From Gordonia jacobaea (GTDB lineage: Bacteria > Actinomycetota > Actinomycetes > Mycobacteriales > Mycobacteriaceae): a stretch of DNA of 64,000 nt. The position numbers and the translations under genes were made by a program. Shown here one piece after another: positions 1 to 8,499 of this stretch. Within the stretch, counting starts at the first letter, position 1. Every line of letters starts with the position of its first letter. The stretch spans positions 124,001 through 188,000 of the forward strand of contig NZ_LDTZ01000014.1 of assembly GCF_001186365.1 (NCBI RefSeq), given 5' to 3'. The notes beneath the pieces were generated by a model that searched no databases, was not told the origin of the DNA, and worked only from the letters and a program-made list of their open reading frames with translations.

Positions 1-1
1 G

Positions 2-400
2 CCGGCGTCCGACGAGGACGTGGTGATCCGGCCGCAGCCGCACGACAGTGAGGGCGTGACCGTGTGGCCGCTCTCGGGGTCGGACACGCCGGGCGGGGTA
101 TCGGTCGCCAAGATGAGGATCGTCCCGGGAGCGCCCGTCGACCCCAAGAACCTCGGGGTGCATCCCGGGCGCGAGTGGTTCACGGTGCTCTCGGGGACCG
201 TCGAGCTCTGGCTCGGCGACCGCGTGATATTGGTTCCTGCAGGTCAGGCGGCCGAATTCGCAACCATGATCCCGCACGCGATCCGGGCCCGCGACGGTGC
301 GGTCGAGATCTTGTCGATCTTCGACCACGACGGCGAGCGCGCCCACCTCGGTCCTGTGCGTCAGGCGTGGTCGACGAAAAGGGGCCACGCAGCGAAGTGA
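2..400 (+). CDS. Cupin-domain protein, 5' end cut off by window
   Basis: The reading frame is open to the left edge, so the visible part is a C-terminal piece; an internal GTG at 20 is only a possible start. The visible residues form one small cupin barrel with the motif HPGREWFTVLSG followed by a second half containing PAGQAAEF and IPHAIRA, the usual cupin metal-site region. In actinobacteria this cupin often forms the ligand-binding tail of XRE-type DNA-binding regulators, where the helix-turn-helix would lie to the left. I infer but cannot see that N-terminal domain. It could equally be a stand-alone cupin. Confidence 0.6.
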   Translation, partial: PASDEDVVIRPQPHDSEGVTVWPLSGSDTPGGVSVAKMRIVPGAPVDPKNLGVHPGREWFTVLSGTVELWLGDRVILVPAGQAAEFATMIPHAIRARDGAVEILSIFDHDGERAHLGPVRQAWSTKRGHAAK

Positions 401-463
401 GTCGAAGGTTCCTCACAGGTCTTCGACGGCACTAACACATATGCGATCGCTATTGTGTATTCG

Positions 464-1723
464 ATGTCCGAGAATGTAATGCCCAGTCGCCGCACGGTGC
501 TCGCCACCGGTGGTTTGGCGACGCTTGCGGCAGTTGTGCTCGCGGCGTGCGGTAAGTCGAACGACACCCAAGCAGCGAGCGGTCCCAAGAAGCCGACGGT
601 CCGCGTCGAGTTCACGCCGTCGCTCACCGATGAGGCTGCGCCGAATCCGACCGCAAAGGTCGAGGTCAAGGCCATTGACGGGGTGCTCAACCCCGACGTG
701 AAGCTCCTCAACCCCTCGGGCAAGGCCATCGCGGGCACCATGTCCGACGACCGCACGACCTTCACGGTCACCGAGCCGCTCGGTTACGGCACCACCTACA
801 CGTGGCAGGGCAGTGCGACCGGATACGACCGGATGAGCAGTCCGGTAGAGGGCAAATTCACCACTCTGGACCCGAAGACGCAGCTCAACGTCGTCGTCAA
901 CATCGCAGACGGTCAGGAAGTCGGCATTGCCGCGCCGCTCATCCTGAAGTTCGACGGCACGGTCGACAACAAAGAGGCTGTCGAGAAGGCGCTCACGCTC
1001 ACCACCGAGCCGCCCACAGAGGGAAGCTGGGCATGGCTCGGCGAGGACAACGGTTCGCGCGTGCATTGGCGGTCCAAGGAGTACATGGCTCCCGGCACCA
1101 AGATCCACATGTCGGCCAAGCTCTACGGGCTCGACCACGGCGACGGCGCTTACGGCGCGGCCGACGTCACCAGCGACTACGTGGTCGGGCGTTCGCAGAT
1201 CGTCAAGGCCGAGGCGTCGAGTCACCAGATCGTCGTCGTGCGCGATGGCGCGACCCTCATGACGCTGCCGTGTAGCTACGGTCAGGGCGACGTCGACCGC
1301 AACGTCACCCGCTCGGGCATCCATGTGGTCAGCGAGAAGCACGAAGACTTCTACATGAGCAACCCGGCCGCCGGGTACTTCAACATCCGCGAGCGATGGG
1401 CCGTACGTATCTCCAACAACGGCGAGTTCATCCATGCCAACCCGCAAACCGTTGGCGTGCAAGGCGCGTCGAATGTCACCAACGGGTGTATCAACCTGTC
1501 GCTCGAGAATGCGCAGCAGTACTTCAACACCGCGATCTACGGCGACCCCGTCGAGGTGACCGGCACGCGGATCGACCTGTCGGAGGCCGACGGCGACATC
1601 TTCGACTGGATCTTCGACTGGCCGACCTGGAAGTCGATGTCGGCCATCAAGGGTGAGCCGCGCACGGCGTCGGCCCCTGCGACACCCAAGGGTGCCCCGA
1701 CGTCGGTGGGCGCCCCCAACTGA
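464..1723 (+). CDS. L,D-transpeptidase lipoprotein (YkuD domain)
   Basis: Cross-links peptidoglycan stems through 3-3 bonds outside the membrane. The N-terminus has a twin-arginine-like SRRTVLATGG stretch and a lipobox LAAC with the lipidated Cys near residue 29. Two Ig-like regions follow, then the YkuD catalytic domain with His324 (GEFIHANP) and the nucleophile Cys342 in TNGCINLS. The size of 419 residues suits the mycobacterial Ldt/LppS class. I chose ATG 464 because a -10-like TATTGT (451-456) sits 7 nt before it, fitting a leaderless start; GTG 455 in the same frame overlaps that hexamer. It stands alone, convergent with the SDR gene. Confidence 0.88.
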   Translation: MSENVMPSRRTVLATGGLATLAAVVLAACGKSNDTQAASGPKKPTVRVEFTPSLTDEAAPNPTAKVEVKAIDGVLNPDVKLLNPSGKAIAGTMSDDRTTFTVTEPLGYGTTYTWQGSATGYDRMSSPVEGKFTTLDPKTQLNVVVNIADGQEVGIAAPLILKFDGTVDNKEAVEKALTLTTEPPTEGSWAWLGEDNGSRVHWRSKEYMAPGTKIHMSAKLYGLDHGDGAYGAADVTSDYVVGRSQIVKAEASSHQIVVVRDGATLMTLPCSYGQGDVDRNVTRSGIHVVSEKHEDFYMSNPAAGYFNIRERWAVRISNNGEFIHANPQTVGVQGASNVTNGCINLSLENAQQYFNTAIYGDPVEVTGTRIDLSEADGDIFDWIFDWPTWKSMSAIKGEPRTASAPATPKGAPTSVGAPN

Positions 1724-1744
1724 GCCGAGACGGACTGATCGGTC

Positions 1745-2545
1745 CTACCCGGTACGAACGTTGCGGCGCGACGACGCCTGATCGCGTGGCCGGATGACGA
1801 TCTGGTCGAGGTCGACGTGCGCGGGTCGGGAGGCGACGAATCCGACGACCTCGGCGATGTCGCCCGCGGTCAGCGGGGTCACTCCCGAGTAGACGGCGTC
1901 GGCGCGGTCTTTGTCGCCGCCGAAACGTACGAGCGAGAAGTCGGTCTCGACCATCCCCGGGCAGATCTCGGTGAGCCGAATCGGCTTGCCCAACAACTCG
2001 AAACGCAGCGTGCGGTGCAGCACGCCCTCTGCGTGCTTCGCCGACGTGTAGCCGGCGCCGTTGTCGTAGACCTCGAGCGCCGCGGTGGAGGTGATCGTGA
2101 CGATCAGACCGTCGCCCGACGCCTCCAGCGCGGGCAGCAGGGCTTTGGTGACCCGCAGCGTGCCGAGGACGTTGGTCTCCCACATCCAGCGCCAGTCGTC
2201 GAGGTCTGCTGTCGCGACCGGGTCGAGTCCCTTCGCGCCTCCCGCGTTGTTGACGAGCAGGTCGACGCGGTCGAGACCGTCGACGAATCGGGCGACCGAC
2301 TCGTCGTCTGTGATGTCGAGTTGCCTTCCGGTGCCGCCGATTTCGGCCGCGAGCTCGGTGATGCGGTCGACGCGACGCGCACCGACGACCACGTGGTAGC
2401 CCTGCGCCGCGAGCGTGCGAGCGATCGCCTCGCCGATACCTGAGCTGGCTCCGGTCACCACGGCGACCTTCGCGTCGTCTATGTGCGCTGCGATGGGCTC
2501 GACGTCGGGCGAGGTCGTGGTCGGGTCGTCGGAAGGTGTGGTCAT
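1745..2545 (-). CDS. SDR-family NAD(P)-dependent oxidoreductase
   Basis: A 266-residue classical short-chain dehydrogenase. It has a Rossmann TGASSGIG motif about 35 residues in, NNAGG, and the catalytic YTSAK (Tyr-x3-Lys) preceded by the Ser of TSTAA. The sequence resembles the YdfG-like serine/threonine dehydrogenases of general metabolism, but the substrate cannot be told. The open frame runs further upstream, yet ATG 2545 is favoured: it precedes the glycine motif by a normal distance and lies 7 nt after a TAAAGT hexamer, so the message may be leaderless. It is divergent from the ROK gene, sharing a 90-bp promoter gap. Confidence 0.85.
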   Translation of the reverse strand: MTTPSDDPTTTSPDVEPIAAHIDDAKVAVVTGASSGIGEAIARTLAAQGYHVVVGARRVDRITELAAEIGGTGRQLDITDDESVARFVDGLDRVDLLVNNAGGAKGLDPVATADLDDWRWMWETNVLGTLRVTKALLPALEASGDGLIVTITSTAALEVYDNGAGYTSAKHAEGVLHRTLRFELLGKPIRLTEICPGMVETDFSLVRFGGDKDRADAVYSGVTPLTAGDIAEVVGFVASRPAHVDLDQIVIRPRDQASSRRNVRTG

Positions 2546-2635
2546 GGGCTTCACTTTATCGAGTCCGAGCCGTCCGACCGACGTCGCTGCGCGGGGTGCT
2601 GCTGTCAGTCGTCGGTGCGCTGCTACATTCAGCGC

Positions 2636-3754
2636 ATGTTGCGTGGAGTCGTCCCGGCGACATTGCAGATAGGCTCGACGCCTGCTGCAGCCGTGCTGCA
2701 CGCAATCCGGGTCAGTGCGCCGATCACCCGTGACCGACTTGCCGACATCACGGGGTTGTCCCCGGCAACCATCAATCGCCAGGTCACAGCCCTGGCGGGT
2801 CAGGGTTTGGTCACCGAGCGGCCAGACCTCGTCAGTCCCGGCAGTATCGGGCGCCCCAAGAATCCACTCACCCTCGACCGCGACACGCTGTGTGCTGCCG
2901 GCATGCATATCGGAGCGCGGCGCACCCTTTTAACCATCGTGGATCTGGGCGGGCGCCCCCTCTACAGCCATGCGGTCCTCACCCCGCACGGCGACGCCGA
3001 CACCGCCCTCGCCGAACTCTGCGGACAACTTCGCGAACTCGCCGACCGCTTCTCGGGACGACGCCTGCTCTGGGGTGGGGCGGCCGTCGGCGGTTCGGTC
3101 GACGCGGCGTCGGGCACGGTCGATCATCCGATACTCGGGTGGCACCGCGCACGGCTCGGACCGGCGCTGGCAGACGCACTGGGCGTGCCGGTGTCGGTCT
3201 GCGAACATGTCGAGGCCATGGCGGCGGCCGAACTGCTGCTCGGCCAGACGATTGTCGACGCCGCTTCCGGCCTGTTCTTCTATGCGCGCGAGACCACCGG
3301 TATGGCCATGACGCTCAACGGGCGCGTCCACATCCCCGCACGGGGCGCGGGCAGCATCGCGCATGTGAGAGTAGACGCCCCGGTGCTGTGTCCGGGGCGA
3401 GCCGCAACACTATCCGACGTCATCGGCAGCGAGCCGACGTTGCGGGCGGCGCGGCGATTGGGGATCTCGCCGGACGCATCACCGATCGTCGACGAACGCG
3501 CACGCATTCTCGGCGAGGTTGTCGCGACGTTCCGTGATGCGCTCAATCCGGATTCGGTCGTCGTCGCGGGCGACGCCTTCGCCGCGCATCCCCACGGCCT
3601 CGCGCCGGTGCAGGCGGCGTTCGACGCCGCGTCGAAGACGGACTGGCCGATGGAACTCACGCCGTCCCTGTTCGGGGTCACGGTGCCCGAGGGCGCGGCA
3701 ATTGTGGTGGCGCTCAGCGTGATCTACGCAGATCCGGTCGCCTCGCTCTCGTAG
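2636..3754 (+). CDS. ROK-family transcriptional regulator
   Basis: A 372-residue protein with an N-terminal winged helix (DRLADITGLSPATINRQVTALAGQGLV) and a C-terminal ROK (actin/hexokinase-like) fold, the architecture of NagC/XylR-type sugar-responsive repressors. The part after the HTH keeps the two-lobed layout, but I do not see the clear CGxxGCxE zinc site typical of ROK kinases; the nearest stretch reads VLCPGRAATLSD, so sugar kinase activity is unlikely. ATG 2636 is preceded by TACATT (2624-2629) with 6 nt between, consistent with a leaderless start. Its target may be the divergent SDR gene or unlinked sugar genes. Confidence 0.75.
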   Translation: MLRGVVPATLQIGSTPAAAVLHAIRVSAPITRDRLADITGLSPATINRQVTALAGQGLVTERPDLVSPGSIGRPKNPLTLDRDTLCAAGMHIGARRTLLTIVDLGGRPLYSHAVLTPHGDADTALAELCGQLRELADRFSGRRLLWGGAAVGGSVDAASGTVDHPILGWHRARLGPALADALGVPVSVCEHVEAMAAAELLLGQTIVDAASGLFFYARETTGMAMTLNGRVHIPARGAGSIAHVRVDAPVLCPGRAATLSDVIGSEPTLRAARRLGISPDASPIVDERARILGEVVATFRDALNPDSVVVAGDAFAAHPHGLAPVQAAFDAASKTDWPMELTPSLFGVTVPEGAAIVVALSVIYADPVASLS

Positions 3755-3861
3755 AGGTCCGTCCCGACCCGACGCCCAAACGGCGTGCGGTGCGCAGGGC
3801 AAGAGCGCAGATGTGACGCTCGATTACGCGTGATGGGCAATTCGCCCTTACAGTGAGCGAT

Positions 3862-4686
3862 ATGTCGAGCTCCCCCCTGACGCTGCCGCGTGACGTCTCC
3901 GCAACCATGTCGATTTCTGTGACCGCACCGACCGAACTCGAGATGCAGATTGCCGTGGCGAAAATGCCCGGCATCGAGCTCGACGAGAAGCTCGTCGTAG
4001 CCGTCAACGGCGACGAGATCACCCCGGAGGAGATCATCGATCCGCACGGCGGTCGAATCCATCGGCTGAACGTGGAGTCGGGTGTCGTCGCCGTCAATTA
4101 CACCGCGTCCGTGACCGCACCGGCCGATCCGGTGGCGGTCGCGCCGACGGACCGTTCGATGTACCTGCGCCCCAGCCGATATGCCGAGTGCGACAAGTTC
4201 TTCGGGTTTGCCGCCGGACAGTTCGACGCCTCGCTCCCCGCGGGTGAGCTCCTCGATCAGGTGACCGCATTCGTCGAAGACCGCCTCGACTACATCCCCG
4301 GTGCCAGCGACCCGATCGACGGCGCCGTCGACACGCTGCTCGCAGGTGCGGGTGTGTGCCGCGACTACGCGCACCTCGTCGTCGCGCTGTTGCGCGCGTT
4401 GAACATTCCCGCCCGGTTGGTCGCCGTGTACGCGCCCGGGTGCGACCCGATGGACTTCCACGCGGTCGCCGAGGCGCTGATCGAGGGGCAGTGGGTCGTG
4501 GTCGATGCAACAAAGCTGTCACCTCGACAGAGCCTCGTGCGCATCGCCACCGGTCGCGACGCCGCCGACACCGCTTTCCTCGACAACCACAACGGCTCGA
4601 TCTCGCTGGACAACTACCAGGTCATGGCGACAGTCCGTGGCGAGCTGCCCATTGACAGTGGAAAAGAGCGCATCAGCATACGATGA
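3862..4686 (+). CDS. Transglutaminase-like cysteine protease-fold protein
   Basis: A 274-residue protein with an N-terminal beta region and a C-terminal transglutaminase-like domain. The catalytic triad is visible: Cys166 in GAGVCRDYAHL, His200 in PMDFHAVAEAL and Asp215 in VVVDATK. Bacterial members usually act as peptidases or amidases, and no signal peptide is seen. ATG 3862 is preferred to GTG 3853 because TACAGT (3849-3854) forms a -10 hexamer 7 nt upstream. The zinc-metallopeptidase gene follows after 4 nt, so the two probably work in one pathway, of which the substrate is unknown. Confidence 0.8.
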   Translation: MSSSPLTLPRDVSATMSISVTAPTELEMQIAVAKMPGIELDEKLVVAVNGDEITPEEIIDPHGGRIHRLNVESGVVAVNYTASVTAPADPVAVAPTDRSMYLRPSRYAECDKFFGFAAGQFDASLPAGELLDQVTAFVEDRLDYIPGASDPIDGAVDTLLAGAGVCRDYAHLVVALLRALNIPARLVAVYAPGCDPMDFHAVAEALIEGQWVVVDATKLSPRQSLVRIATGRDAADTAFLDNHNGSISLDNYQVMATVRGELPIDSGKERISIR

Positions 4687-4690
4687 ACCC

Positions 4691-5803
4691 ATGCATGCAC
4701 TGACATGTCCCATCTGTAATGCGCTGTCGGGCTTTCTCGGACAGCAATGCCCCAACTGCGGCACGACGGTCGGTATCCACCTGCCGAGTAGATCACTGGT
4801 CGTCGCCTCCGACGACGGCGTCGACATCGACGGCGCACGCTGGGTGCGCTGCATCAATTGGGACAGCGGCTGCAACTGGATGACCCCTGCCGAGTTCTCC
4901 GAGGAGGACGCGGGGATGCGCGGTCGGTGCTTCCCCGATTCGCTGCTGCGCAAGATCCCCGACGCCGACGACCCGATCGGTCGCGAGAAGCTACCATCTG
5001 CGCTGTCGGATCTGCGCATGCTGGTCTATCAGCTCGTCGACCTCGGCCTGCCCGTCGAACCGTTCTGGCGCACCGACGGCGGGCTGGCTTTCGATCTGCT
5101 GTCGAGCCAGACGCTCGGCAGGCCGGTGACGATCGGGCACGCCAACGGCGTCGTCACCATCGACCTCTCCGAGACCCTTGACGCGTATCGCGAGCGGCTG
5201 CGCGTGGATCTGGGCGAGGCGTACCGGACGATGCTCGGACACTTCCGGCACGAGGTGGGCCACTACTACGAGAGCATTCTCGTCGAGAACGGCGAGGGCG
5301 CCGACCTATACCTCGAGAAGTGCCGTGAACTGTTCGGCGACGAACGTGCGAGCTACAGCGACGCCATCGACCGTCACTACAAGTTCGGCGCGCCTGCCGA
5401 CTGGGCCGAGTCCTACATCTCCGAGTACGCGACGATGCACCCGTGGGAAGACTTCGCGGAATGCTTCGCCCACTATTTGCACATCACCGGAACCATCGAC
5501 ACCGCACGGGAATCGGGCGTTCGGCTCGACAATGACCAGGTGCGTTTCGCGATGGACCGCGACATCATCCCGCTGGAGTCCTACGCCGACCAACCCATCG
5601 AACGTCTCCTGTACGACTGGAAGTGGTTGGGCACCATGTTCAACCGTGTCAATCAGGCGATGGGTGCGCGGCCCCTGTACCCGTTCGTCATCCCCCAACC
5701 GGTCGTCAGCAAGCTCGGCTTTGTCCACAAGGTGATCCGCGAAACCGACAAGCGCTCCGCGCACGACGACCCGCTGATCGACCCGGTCGCCGCACCGGCG
5801 TAA
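4691..5803 (+). CDS. Putative zinc-binding metallopeptidase with zinc ribbon
   Basis: A 370-residue protein starting with a four-cysteine zinc ribbon (CPIC at 6-9 and CPNC at 20-23) and carrying the catalytic HEVGH at 187-191, the HExxH signature; a later HPWEDFAECFAHYLH stretch supplies a likely third ligand. The layout matches the uncharacterised putative zinc-binding metallopeptidase family (Peptidase_Mx type). No signal sequence is present, so it is likely cytoplasmic. Besides readthrough from the transglutaminase-like gene, it has its own TACGAT hexamer (4679-4684), overlapping that gene's stop and 6 nt before the ATG. Confidence 0.82.
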   Translation: MHALTCPICNALSGFLGQQCPNCGTTVGIHLPSRSLVVASDDGVDIDGARWVRCINWDSGCNWMTPAEFSEEDAGMRGRCFPDSLLRKIPDADDPIGREKLPSALSDLRMLVYQLVDLGLPVEPFWRTDGGLAFDLLSSQTLGRPVTIGHANGVVTIDLSETLDAYRERLRVDLGEAYRTMLGHFRHEVGHYYESILVENGEGADLYLEKCRELFGDERASYSDAIDRHYKFGAPADWAESYISEYATMHPWEDFAECFAHYLHITGTIDTARESGVRLDNDQVRFAMDRDIIPLESYADQPIERLLYDWKWLGTMFNRVNQAMGARPLYPFVIPQPVVSKLGFVHKVIRETDKRSAHDDPLIDPVAAPA

Positions 5804-5810
5804 GTAGAGC

Positions 5811-6590
5811 CTAGAGGGCTTGCTTACGTAACTCGACGACGAGCGCGAGAAGTGTTGCGACGTCGTCGGTGTCGGCGATCCGGTAGCGGGCGCCGGTGTC
5901 GCCGTCGCCCACCTTGACGCTGATGTCATTCTCGCCGGTGAGGTGCGCGAACGCCTTCTCGTCTGTCACGTCGTCGCCGATGTAGACCGTTGCGTCCGAA
6001 CCGAACTGGGTCTCCAATATGTCGAGTGCGTGACCCTTGCTGGTCTCGATGACCGCGAGCTCGATGACCATCTTGCCCTCGGTGACCTGAACCCCCGGCC
6101 ACGACGCGGGCCCGGACCGCGCCTTCGCGAGGGCGTCATCGGCGACGTCGGGTTCCGCATTGCGCACGTGCAGTGCGGCGCTGATCGGCTTCACCTCGAC
6201 CGTCGTACCCGGATGGGTGTCGGCGATCTCATTGAACGCCTTGACGATTCGATCGAGGAGCGCTCGCTCGTCGTCGGTGACCTGCTCGCCGAACCCGGTG
6301 GTGAACTCGGTGCCGTGGCTGCCGACCAAGGTGACCGAGTCGTCGTCGAGACCCGACAGTGCGCGTAGGTCGTGAAGCGATCGGCCAGAGATGACCGCGG
6401 CCTCGGTGTCGCGTAGCGCACCCGCGGCGCGGATCGCCGAGATCGACGCCTCGTTGGGCTTGGCGTCTTGCGGACGCGACACGATGGGCGCGATGCAGCC
6501 GTCGTAGTCGCTCGACACCAAGAGTCGAGACACGGTGACCGTGTGTGCGACGGCGTCACGCAGGTCGTCGGGAATTCCCGTGTCGCTCAC
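5811..6590 (-). CDS. otsB: Trehalose-6-phosphate phosphatase OtsB
   Basis: Removes phosphate from trehalose-6-phosphate to give trehalose, needed in this group for osmoprotection and as carrier of mycolates. It is a HAD-superfamily enzyme of 259 residues with the nucleophile motif DYDG at 28-31 (Asp28 and Asp30) and the metal-binding [10 protein letters not shown] near the C-terminus. The start is the GTG at 6590, which overlaps the otsA stop as GTGA, so translation is probably coupled. The long upstream extension of the same frame lies inside otsA and is not part of the protein. Confidence 0.92.
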   Translation of the reverse strand: MSDTGIPDDLRDAVAHTVTVSRLLVSSDYDGCIAPIVSRPQDAKPNEASISAIRAAGALRDTEAAVISGRSLHDLRALSGLDDDSVTLVGSHGTEFTTGFGEQVTDDERALLDRIVKAFNEIADTHPGTTVEVKPISAALHVRNAEPDVADDALAKARSGPASWPGVQVTEGKMVIELAVIETSKGHALDILETQFGSDATVYIGDDVTDEKAFAHLTGENDISVKVGDGDTGARYRIADTDDVATLLALVVELRKQAL

Positions 6591-8230
6591 GAATTCTCGT
6601 CCCCACGGTCGGTGTCGTCTGTGCTGCCGCTGGAGACGAGTTGGACTCCGCGATTGGCCGACGACGTGGTCTCCGTTGTCGACGTGAGGGTGTCGAGGAA
6701 ACTCTTCGCCCATTTCTCGACGTCGTGGGTGAGTACCTGCCTGCGTAGGGCCCGCATACGACGCTTGCCTTCGGCCTGTGTCTGCTCGACGGCTGCGACG
6801 ATCGCGTCCTTCACGCCGTCGAGGTCGTACGGGTTCGCCTGATAGGCGGTGCGCAATTCCGCTGCGGCACCGGTGAATTCACTCAGAACCAGCGCACCAC
6901 CCAGGTCGCTGCGACATGCGACGTACTCCTTGGCGACGAGGTTCATCCCGTCGCGCAACGGCGTGACGAGCATGACGTCTGCCACCACGTAGTAGGCGAG
7001 TAGGTCGTTGCGGGGCACCGACCGATTGAGGTACTCCACCACCGGATGGCCCACTTCGCCGTACTGCCCGTTGATGTTTCCGACGAGCTGCTCGATTCCT
7101 GCCCGCATGCGGACGTAGCTCTCGACGCGCTCGCGGCTCGGGGTCGCGAGCTGGATCATGACGGTGTCGTGTGGATCGATGCGACCCTCGTCGAGCAGTT
7201 CCGACAGCGCGCGCAGCCGGACGTCGATGCCCTTGGTGTAGTCGAGTCGGTCGACGCCGAGCAGGATGGTCTTGGGATTGCCGAGTTCCTTGCGGATGTC
7301 GCGGGCGCGGGATCGGATGTCCTTGGATTTCGACTGGGTGTCGAGTTCTCCGGAGTCGATCGAGATCGGGAAAGCGCCGACGCGAACGGTCCGGAAACCG
7401 ACCTGCACCACGCCGAAGCGCGACCGGACGCCGACAGTGCCCTTGCTCGTGGCCTGGCCGGCGAGGCGTCGGGCCAGGTAGAGGAAGTTCTGTGCGCCGC
7501 CCGGAAGATGGAACCCGATGAGGTCGGCCCCGAGGAGGCCTTCGATGATCTCGGTGCGCCACGGCAACTGCATGAACAGTTCGACCGGCGGGAACGGGAT
7601 GTGGAGGAAGAAGCCGATGCGTAGATCGGGGCGCAGCATGCGCAGCATCTTCGGGACGAGCTGAAGCTGATAATCCTGCACCCACACGATCGCCCCGTGC
7701 GCGGCGGCCTTCGACGTCGCCTCCGCGAATCGGCGATTGATCTCGACGTAGGCGTTCCACCACTCGCGGTGGTACTCGGGCTTGACGATCACGTCGTGGT
7801 AGAGCGGCCACAGCGTGGCGTTGGAGAAGCCCTCGTAGTATTCGGCGATCTCCTCGGCCGAGAGCGGGACCGAGCGGATGCTGATGCCGTCGACCTCGGC
7901 TTCCTCGGTGTCGGATTCGGCAGCTCCCGACCATCCGACCCATGCGCCCTTGTGCTTGCGCAGGATCGGCTCGAGCGCCGTGACCAGGCCGCCGGGACTG
8001 CGCTTCCAGGTGACGTTGCCGTCGGCGTCGACCACCTTGTCTACGGGCAGTCGATTGGCGACGACGACGAACTCAGAACCCGGGTCGTCGGATGAACCGG
8101 CCGGACCCAAGCGGGAATCGCCGGGTTCGGGGAGGCGTGCGCCGAAGGTGGCCTCCGTGTTGTGCACGCCTGACGTTGCGGGTGCGTCGGTGTCGGAACG
8201 CTCGGATACCTCTTCGGATCCCGGGTTCAC
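6587..8230 (-). CDS. otsA: Trehalose-6-phosphate synthase OtsA (GT20)
   Basis: Makes trehalose-6-phosphate from a nucleotide-glucose donor and glucose-6-phosphate. The 547-residue protein has an acidic N-terminal extension of about 50 residues, then the GT20 fold starting at [13 protein letters not shown], with GWSG, the HIPFPP substrate loop, [10 protein letters not shown] and the [10 protein letters not shown] nucleotide-binding motif. GTG 8230 begins 3 nt after the stop of the small gene upstream. The order small gene-otsA-otsB on one strand with tiny gaps indicates an operon. The N-terminal extension looks low-complexity and may be disordered. Confidence 0.93.
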   Translation of the reverse strand: MNPGSEEVSERSDTDAPATSGVHNTEATFGARLPEPGDSRLGPAGSSDDPGSEFVVVANRLPVDKVVDADGNVTWKRSPGGLVTALEPILRKHKGAWVGWSGAAESDTEEAEVDGISIRSVPLSAEEIAEYYEGFSNATLWPLYHDVIVKPEYHREWWNAYVEINRRFAEATSKAAAHGAIVWVQDYQLQLVPKMLRMLRPDLRIGFFLHIPFPPVELFMQLPWRTEIIEGLLGADLIGFHLPGGAQNFLYLARRLAGQATSKGTVGVRSRFGVVQVGFRTVRVGAFPISIDSGELDTQSKSKDIRSRARDIRKELGNPKTILLGVDRLDYTKGIDVRLRALSELLDEGRIDPHDTVMIQLATPSRERVESYVRMRAGIEQLVGNINGQYGEVGHPVVEYLNRSVPRNDLLAYYVVADVMLVTPLRDGMNLVAKEYVACRSDLGGALVLSEFTGAAAELRTAYQANPYDLDGVKDAIVAAVEQTQAEGKRRMRALRRQVLTHDVEKWAKSFLDTLTSTTETTSSANRGVQLVSSGSTDDTDRGDENS

Positions 8231-8233
8231 GAC

Positions 8234-8395
8234 TCAGGCGTTCTCGCCCGGAGCGATCCCCAACATGGACAGCAGCATCCGGCACTCGTCGGCGTCGGTG
8301 GCGTAGGCGGCGACAACGCGGCGTGCGGAGTTGGCGGTCTCGTCGGCCACCGGCTCCAGCTCTTCGTCGGCGATGTCAGTGGTCTTGGGGGGCAT
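8234..8395 (-). CDS. Small acidic protein upstream of otsA
   Basis: A 53-residue protein rich in Asp, Glu and Ala, with no membrane segment and no cysteine pair. The start is ATG 8395, preceded by a good Shine-Dalgarno GAGAGGACGAG; a longer in-frame version would begin inside poor sequence. It lies 3 nt before otsA and is probably translated from the same message. M. tuberculosis has a similarly small unknown gene (Rv3489) next to otsA (Rv3490), which suggests conservation, but this is from memory. Function unknown; a role in OtsA control is only a guess from position. Confidence 0.7.
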   Translation of the reverse strand: MPPKTTDIADEELEPVADETANSARRVVAAYATDADECRMLLSMLGIAPGENA

Positions 8396-8499
8396 CTCGT
8401 CCTCTCGGCTTGCTGTTGCGCGAGGTTGTGCTGTGCGCAACACCCGATCTTACCCGCTGGCGATGGGCTGTACTGCAAGACCTCGTCGGGCCGGACACC

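Noticed and set aside
406..424. Third PhoP-like box (TCACAGG) before the L,D-transpeptidase
   Set aside because: Only the first half matches; the second repeat at the 11-bp period does not fit.
413..1462. 349-codon antisense frame over the L,D-transpeptidase
   Set aside because: The sense gene has a lipobox and catalytic motif; the antisense frame has none.
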